Shown: one piece after another, positions 40,012 to 42,072 of the stretch | Numbering within the stretch: position 1 is the stretch's first letter | Layout of the letters: each line of letters opens with the position of its first letter | DNA from: a virus | Virus record (IMG/VR): IMGVR_UViG_3300046690_000135 | Span: 1 to 42,072 of that record | Length of the DNA: 42,072 bases | Direction: 5' to 3' (one strand) | Position numbers and translations under genes: made by a program | Notes under the pieces: generated by a model | What the model saw: the letters and a program-made list of their open reading frames with translations, nothing else | Told to the model about the DNA's origin: nothing | Database searches by the model: none

Positions 40012-40137
40012 AACGACACACCGAAACATTGTTGGCAATGAGGAAACGGCACCCCTTGCCACTATCATTGTATTCGTAAGGAGTTGCCCGGAGAGTCCGG
40101 GCCGTAGATGTCAGACAAACGGAAGGAGGTGTTCACA
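40012..40137 (+). promoter_or_regulatory. Structured leader of the 40138 gene
   Basis: GGCAA (40034-40038) may pair with TTGCC (40056-40060), and GCCCGGA-GAG-TCCGGGC (40086-40102) is a perfect 7-pair hairpin. The near-ideal AAGGAGGTG site (about 40123-40131) precedes ATG 40138. ATG 40108 in the same frame has no site of its own. Confidence 0.55.
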
Positions 40138-40461
40138 ATGAATAAGAAGGCATTGGATCCTGCGCGAGAAATGGTCGTAAAGGGTGCTGGTCCGCTTGTA
40201 CGTAGCAATGAGGTTCTACTCGGCGCCGCGTATGCGAATCAGGATCTGGAAACGATTCTCGCACAGCGTTCTTTCTATGCCAAGCTTGCTGAGGTTCTGG
40301 CCGATTATCGCGCACGCGATAATAAGTCGTGGGACTTGCTGCATATGGGTTACACCGATGCAACATGGGCCAAAGATCTTCCTCGCTTGGTGAAGAAAGA
40401 TCCTGATAAGCCTCGCGGCCGTAAGAAGGCTGAGAAGGCTGATCCGGCTGACGATTGCTGA
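40138..40461 (+). CDS. Early protein with AT-hook-like tail, 107 aa
   Basis: Start ATG 40138 is chosen for its perfect AAGGAGGTG; ATG 40108 would add ten residues. Helical domain (residues about 30-75), then a basic tail KDPDKPRGRKKAEK whose PRGRKK core resembles an AT-hook, which binds the minor groove of AT-rich DNA. Codons are GC-richer than elsewhere (CGC, GCG, GTC), a sign of strong expression. It stands alone between a leader and a pair of hairpins; probably one of the first proteins made. Confidence 0.6.
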   Translation: MNKKALDPAREMVVKGAGPLVRSNEVLLGAAYANQDLETILAQRSFYAKLAEVLADYRARDNKSWDLLHMGYTDATWAKDLPRLVKKDPDKPRGRKKAEKADPADDC

Positions 40462-40502
40462 GTCGAAAGACTCAAAGACCTAGGGGGACTCTCCCCCTAG
40501 GT
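40459..40502 (+). terminator. Tandem hairpins after the 40138 gene
   Basis: TGAGTC-GAAA-GACTCA (40459-40474) contains the stop codon and has a GNRA loop. Right after it ACCTAGGGGG-ACTCT-CCCCCTAGGT (40478-40502) is a perfect 10-pair stem. No U-tract follows. Together they would stop or pause polymerase or protect the 3' end. Confidence 0.75.
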
Positions 40503-40537
40503 AATATTCCTACTAGAAAGAATTGAGGTGAAACGAA

Positions 40538-40678
40538 ATGGAATCTTGCGAGTGTTGCGGGAGAACGATGGCAAGTGTTGCTTGGTATCTGCTGGACGAG
40601 AATGCTGAAGTAACATTGTGTCGGCCATGCGCCAAAGCAATGATGTCGGAGATGTTGGTCGAAAGAATCCCCGTCTGA
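40538..40678 (+). CDS. Small zinc-binding protein, 46 aa
   Basis: ATG 40538 after GAGGTGA. MESCECCGRTMASVAWYLLDENAEVTLCRPCAKAMMSEM has CxC-C near residue 4 and CxxC at 28-31, a minimal zinc ribbon. Flanked on both sides by strong hairpins, like the 40138 gene, so the two probably form separate, strongly expressed units. Confidence 0.65.
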   Translation: MESCECCGRTMASVAWYLLDENAEVTLCRPCAKAMMSEMLVERIPV

Positions 40679-40682
40679 TCGA

Positions 40683-40714
40683 AATGCCCCGGACTCGAAA
40701 GGGTCCGGGGCATT
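40683..40714 (+). terminator. 14-pair hairpin terminator after the 40538 gene
   Basis: AATGCCCCGGAC (40683-40694) with GTCCGGGGCATT (40703-40714), 12 perfect pairs plus two inner ones and a GAAA loop. It begins 5 bases after the stop codon; CGGCTTTCC follows without a long U-tract. Confidence 0.85.
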
Positions 40715-40752
40715 CGGCTTTCCGCCCTTCGTGCCTCCGGCGTCGCTAAACC

Positions 40753-40927
40753 ATCAATAAATCTGCCAATGCAATTATTTATCAATAAATATGTTTATGC
40801 GTATTTATATCCGTGGTTATTTACCTACAGGAGTATTCATGAATAAGTCTAGCGGCCTTCTACTAATTTCTAAATACATTCGCTTCACTCGTGAACTCGT
40901 TCAGTCGCATTAATCAATAAATCTGCC
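40753..40927 (+). repeat. AT-rich iterons ATCAATAAAT(CTGCC)
   Basis: ATCAATAAATCTGCC occurs at 40753-40767 and again at 40913-40927; its first ten bases also occur at 40781-40790. The surrounding stretch is very AT-rich and has no long gene. Direct repeats with AT-rich flanks are the look of an iteron origin or a multi-site operator. Confidence 0.5.
40839..40913 (+). CDS. Very short ORF, 24 aa (uncertain)
   Basis: ATG 40839 has AGGAG 6 bases upstream and runs 24 codons (MNKSSGLLLISKYIRFTREL..) to TAA 40911-40913, ending exactly where the third iteron begins. The good ribosome site is the only support; it could be a leader peptide or chance. Confidence 0.3.
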   Translation: MNKSSGLLLISKYIRFTRELVQSH

Positions 40928-40992
40928 TTTCCACTTTAATTAAAGGCAATTAATAAAAGGCTATTAAAATCACAAACCTGTAGAAAAAGAAC

Positions 40993-41021
40993 TTGACATC
41001 CTCGGGGCGTTGTGGTATACT
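40993..41021 (+). promoter_or_regulatory. Consensus sigma-70 promoter
   Basis: TTGACA (40993-40998), exactly 17 bases, TATACT (41016-41021). The best promoter in the window. Transcription would begin near 41028, leaving a leader of about 360 bases before ATG 41389, and would serve the small early genes through the joint to about 6 kb. Confidence 0.88.
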
Positions 41022-41182
41022 TAGTTTGTAGGAAAGAACTAACAAGAAACGGTTTAATGAATTGAGGAATCTTTAATTGCCTTTAAGGTTAATGAATTCA
41101 GCTAATGTACCTGCTCAAAGGGTTAATTCTTAGCTTGGCTAAATCGGCGGGCTTAGTGGACGCTTTATTTTCCCGGGGTATA

Positions 41183-41221
41183 GGTATTTAGATCGGGTTG
41201 AAAACCCTAGATCTAAATACC
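41183..41221 (+). repeat. 17-pair imperfect hairpin in early leader
   Basis: GGTATTTAGATC (41183-41194) pairs perfectly with GATCTAAATACC (41210-41221). Inside, GGGTT (41195-41199) pairs with AACCC (41203-41207), with a 3-base loop and a 2-base bulge. It lies about 155 bases into the leader. Confidence 0.8.
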
Positions 41222-41226
41222 CCTAC

Positions 41227-41303
41227 TACCTACTAGGTACTGGGGTACACCACCTCTGACCAGGCACGATAGGCCCAGAATACCTACTAGGTACTGCTAG
41301 GTA
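41227..41303. repeat. Paired palindromes TACCTACTAGGTA, likely operators
   Basis: Exact 13-base copies at 41227-41239 and 41281-41293, each TACCTA-C-TAGGTA (a palindrome with one central base), 54 bases apart, plus a half site TAGGTA at 41298-41303. Each is followed by CTG. This is the usual form of a dimeric repressor or activator site, downstream of the promoter. Confidence 0.6.
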
Positions 41304-41388
41304 CTGGAAACGTAATTGCTATTTCAAAAGGGTTTCTCTATTAGAGAAAAACAATTCACACAACCAACACAGAAAAGGAAATAATAAG

Positions 41389-41538
41389 ATGAAGTATCCT
41401 GTAGAAAAAGCAAAGCTCTACTACCCACAGAATGATATTAAGTCTCATCCTGAGTGGGTTCCTGCTGATCCAAAGCAGAATACACTTTATTTCATCTATG
41501 ATGATGAAACCGACACTATCAGTAAGGAAGCACAATGA
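41389..41538 (+). CDS. Small hypothetical protein, 49 aa
   Basis: ATG 41389 after AAAAGGAAATAATAAG. MKYPVEKAKLYYPQNDIKSHPEWVPADPKQNTLYFIYDDETDTI.. is Tyr/Pro-rich. First gene of the main early operon. Its stop overlaps the next ATG at 41535. Confidence 0.6.
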   Translation: MKYPVEKAKLYYPQNDIKSHPEWVPADPKQNTLYFIYDDETDTISKEAQ

Positions 41539-41678
41539 GTGAATTTGACCAACTCAAGATTGCACTTGAGATTGCTCTCGCAGAGTACAACAACTACGTA
41601 TACGAAAATGAATTGGGCTATTCAATTCTCGAAGTATACGAGAAGCATGAAGCAGTAATTCTGAGTATCTGTAACTAG
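41535..41678 (+). CDS. Small helical acidic protein, 47 aa
   Basis: ATG 41535 overlaps the previous stop (CAATGA). MSEFDQLKIALEIALAEYNNYVYENELGYS.. is one long helix with a Tyr-rich middle. The stop lies in the loop and arm of a 7-pair hairpin (AGTATCT 41664-41670 with AGATACT 41677-41683). Function unknown. Confidence 0.6.
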   Translation: MSEFDQLKIALEIALAEYNNYVYENELGYSILEVYEKHEAVILSICN

Positions 41679-41687
41679 ATACTGGTC

Positions 41688-41733
41688 ACCCTGTAGTGGT
41701 AGTAATTGAAAGGTTCGACTCCTTTCCAGGGTA
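41688..41733 (+). ncRNA. tRNA-like minihelix lacking the anticodon arm
   Basis: ACCCTG (41688-41693) pairs with CAGGGT (41727-41732). The T arm AAAGG-TTCGACT-CCTTT (41709-41725) is canonical, and A 41733 stands at the discriminator position. Between 5' acceptor and T arm there is only a 14-base linker with a D-loop-like AGTGGTAG and no anticodon stem. That is the geometry of a tRNA-like domain such as that of tmRNA, without its message part. CCA is not encoded directly (CTCCA follows). Confidence 0.5.
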
Positions 41734-41759
41734 CTCCAACTAAAGAAAGAGGAAACGAA

Positions 41760-41924
41760 ATGAGTTACGAAATACAGCTTGCAATCCGCAAGCTCGAAGC
41801 TATTGCAAATGAGGAACTATATTGGTTCCCTGAAAATGACCCTGATAGTTGGGGTTATTGCATTCGTTGCGATAGAAACTCCATATCCTGTGAATGCTAT
41901 GACACGGAGGATGACAATGGATGA
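41760..41924 (+). CDS. Small cysteine-rich protein, 54 aa
   Basis: ATG 41760 after AAAGAGGAAACG; the frame is open upstream through the tRNA-like element. MSYEIQLAIRKLEAIANEELYW then YCIRCDRNSISCECYD: CxxC and CxC, a small zinc site at the C-terminus. Overlaps the next gene by 8 bases. Confidence 0.6.
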   Translation: MSYEIQLAIRKLEAIANEELYWFPENDPDSWGYCIRCDRNSISCECYDTEDDNG

Positions 41925-42072
41925 GAAAGAATACCTACTAAGTCATGCGTTGTACGCATTGAATGCACTGCTTCCTTTGGAAAGAGAAGGTAATACATAC
42001 AGTGCTGTAGAACGAATGAACCTCAATAAATTGGAAGTAGCTCGCGACTACATCTGGTCGCAATTACAAGCA
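41917..42072 (+). CDS. Small helical protein, N-terminal part; continues at window start
   Basis: ATG 41917: MDEKEYLLSHALYALNALLPL.. Fifty-two codons here; eight more and a stop are at 28-54 on the left side of the joint, for a total of 60 residues. Helical, no motif. It has GGAGG at 41907-41911 with 5 bases spacing. Confidence 0.7.
   Translation, partial: MDEKEYLLSHALYALNALLPLEREGNTYSAVERMNLNKLEVARDYIWSQLQA
42046..42072. repeat. 27-base overlap with the left end
   Basis: Identical to bases 1-27. It shows that the contig closes on itself. Confidence 0.9.

Larger units (their letters stand above)
41028..41388 (+). promoter_or_regulatory. Long untranslated, structured leader
   Basis: No gene in 360 bases. 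It holds TTAATGAATT twice (41054-41063, 41089-41098), a long hairpin (41183-41221), two TACCTACTAGGTA palindromes (41227-41239, 41281-41293), and a 7-pair hairpin TTTCTCT/AGAGAAA (41333-41349) shortly before the first gene. Attenuator, protein-binding leader or origin are all possible. Confidence 0.5.

Noticed and set aside
41688-41740. Phage attachment site derived from a tRNA 3' end
   Set aside because: No integrase is seen, and an att site would not carry the pairing 5' acceptor half as well.

Overview
The window is a complete circularly closed phage genome of about 42 kb. Its first 27 bases equal its last 27, and one gene (41917-42072 continuing at 28-54) reads in frame across that joint. 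Several features point to an actinobacterial host: a WhiB-like iron-sulfur regulator (17207-17623, minus), two promoters placed exactly as leaderless transcripts require, and a style of small zinc-ribbon genes, HNH nuclease and Cas4-like nuclease that is familiar from actinobacteriophages. Base composition is AT-rich (about 40% GC by eye), so a low-GC actinobacterium is more likely than Streptomyces or Mycobacterium; the exact host is not visible. I see no integrase, excisionase or CI-type repressor, so a lytic life style is inferred. There is no phage RNA polymerase, so host polymerase is presumably used.

Layout. A divergent control region (39712-40137) full of palindromes separates two transcription directions. 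Rightward: two very compact, hairpin-bounded genes (40138-40461, 40538-40678), a 700-base largely noncoding stretch with iterons, a textbook sigma-70 promoter (40993-41021) and a long structured leader, then a run of small early genes through the joint to about 5 kb. From there come a SNF2-type helicase (3385-5175), an HNH nuclease, an abundant-looking acidic protein (6533-7291), an RNA-rich stretch with a degenerate tRNA-Gly-like element and a DnaA box (7292-8007), and more small genes. A secreted lysozyme-like protein and a DnaQ exonuclease follow, then a recombination set (Cas4/RecB-like Fe-S nuclease, Sak4-like ATPase, DUF669 protein) closed by a strong terminator at 13461-13498. The replication set is a PrimPol-helicase fusion, a family A DNA polymerase and a RuvC-like resolvase.

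Leftward (39711 down to 17669): one continuous late operon. In order it has a probable small terminase, amidase, two small membrane proteins (lysis), large terminase, portal, scaffold, capsid, connector-region proteins, three related collagen-like or fibre-like proteins, a head-tail adaptor, a propeller-like tail hub, an S74-type self-cleaving fibre, and a block of eight unknown proteins. That block ends in a 410-residue and an 1180-residue protein that are probably ejected with the DNA. No tape-measure or tail-tube gene is visible, so the particle is most likely a podovirus with a P22-like head and short tail. The WhiB gene lies just past this operon with its own -10 box and overlaps the resolvase gene tail to tail.

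Most notable unexplained signals: about 39 copies of CTACAGG/CCTGTAG, roughly ten times chance; a 46-base tRNA-like minihelix with acceptor and T arms but no anticodon arm (41688-41733); a second degenerate tRNA (7541-7605) with an apparent 8-base anticodon loop; and the palindrome-rich control regions around 39.8-40.1 and 41.0-41.35 kb.
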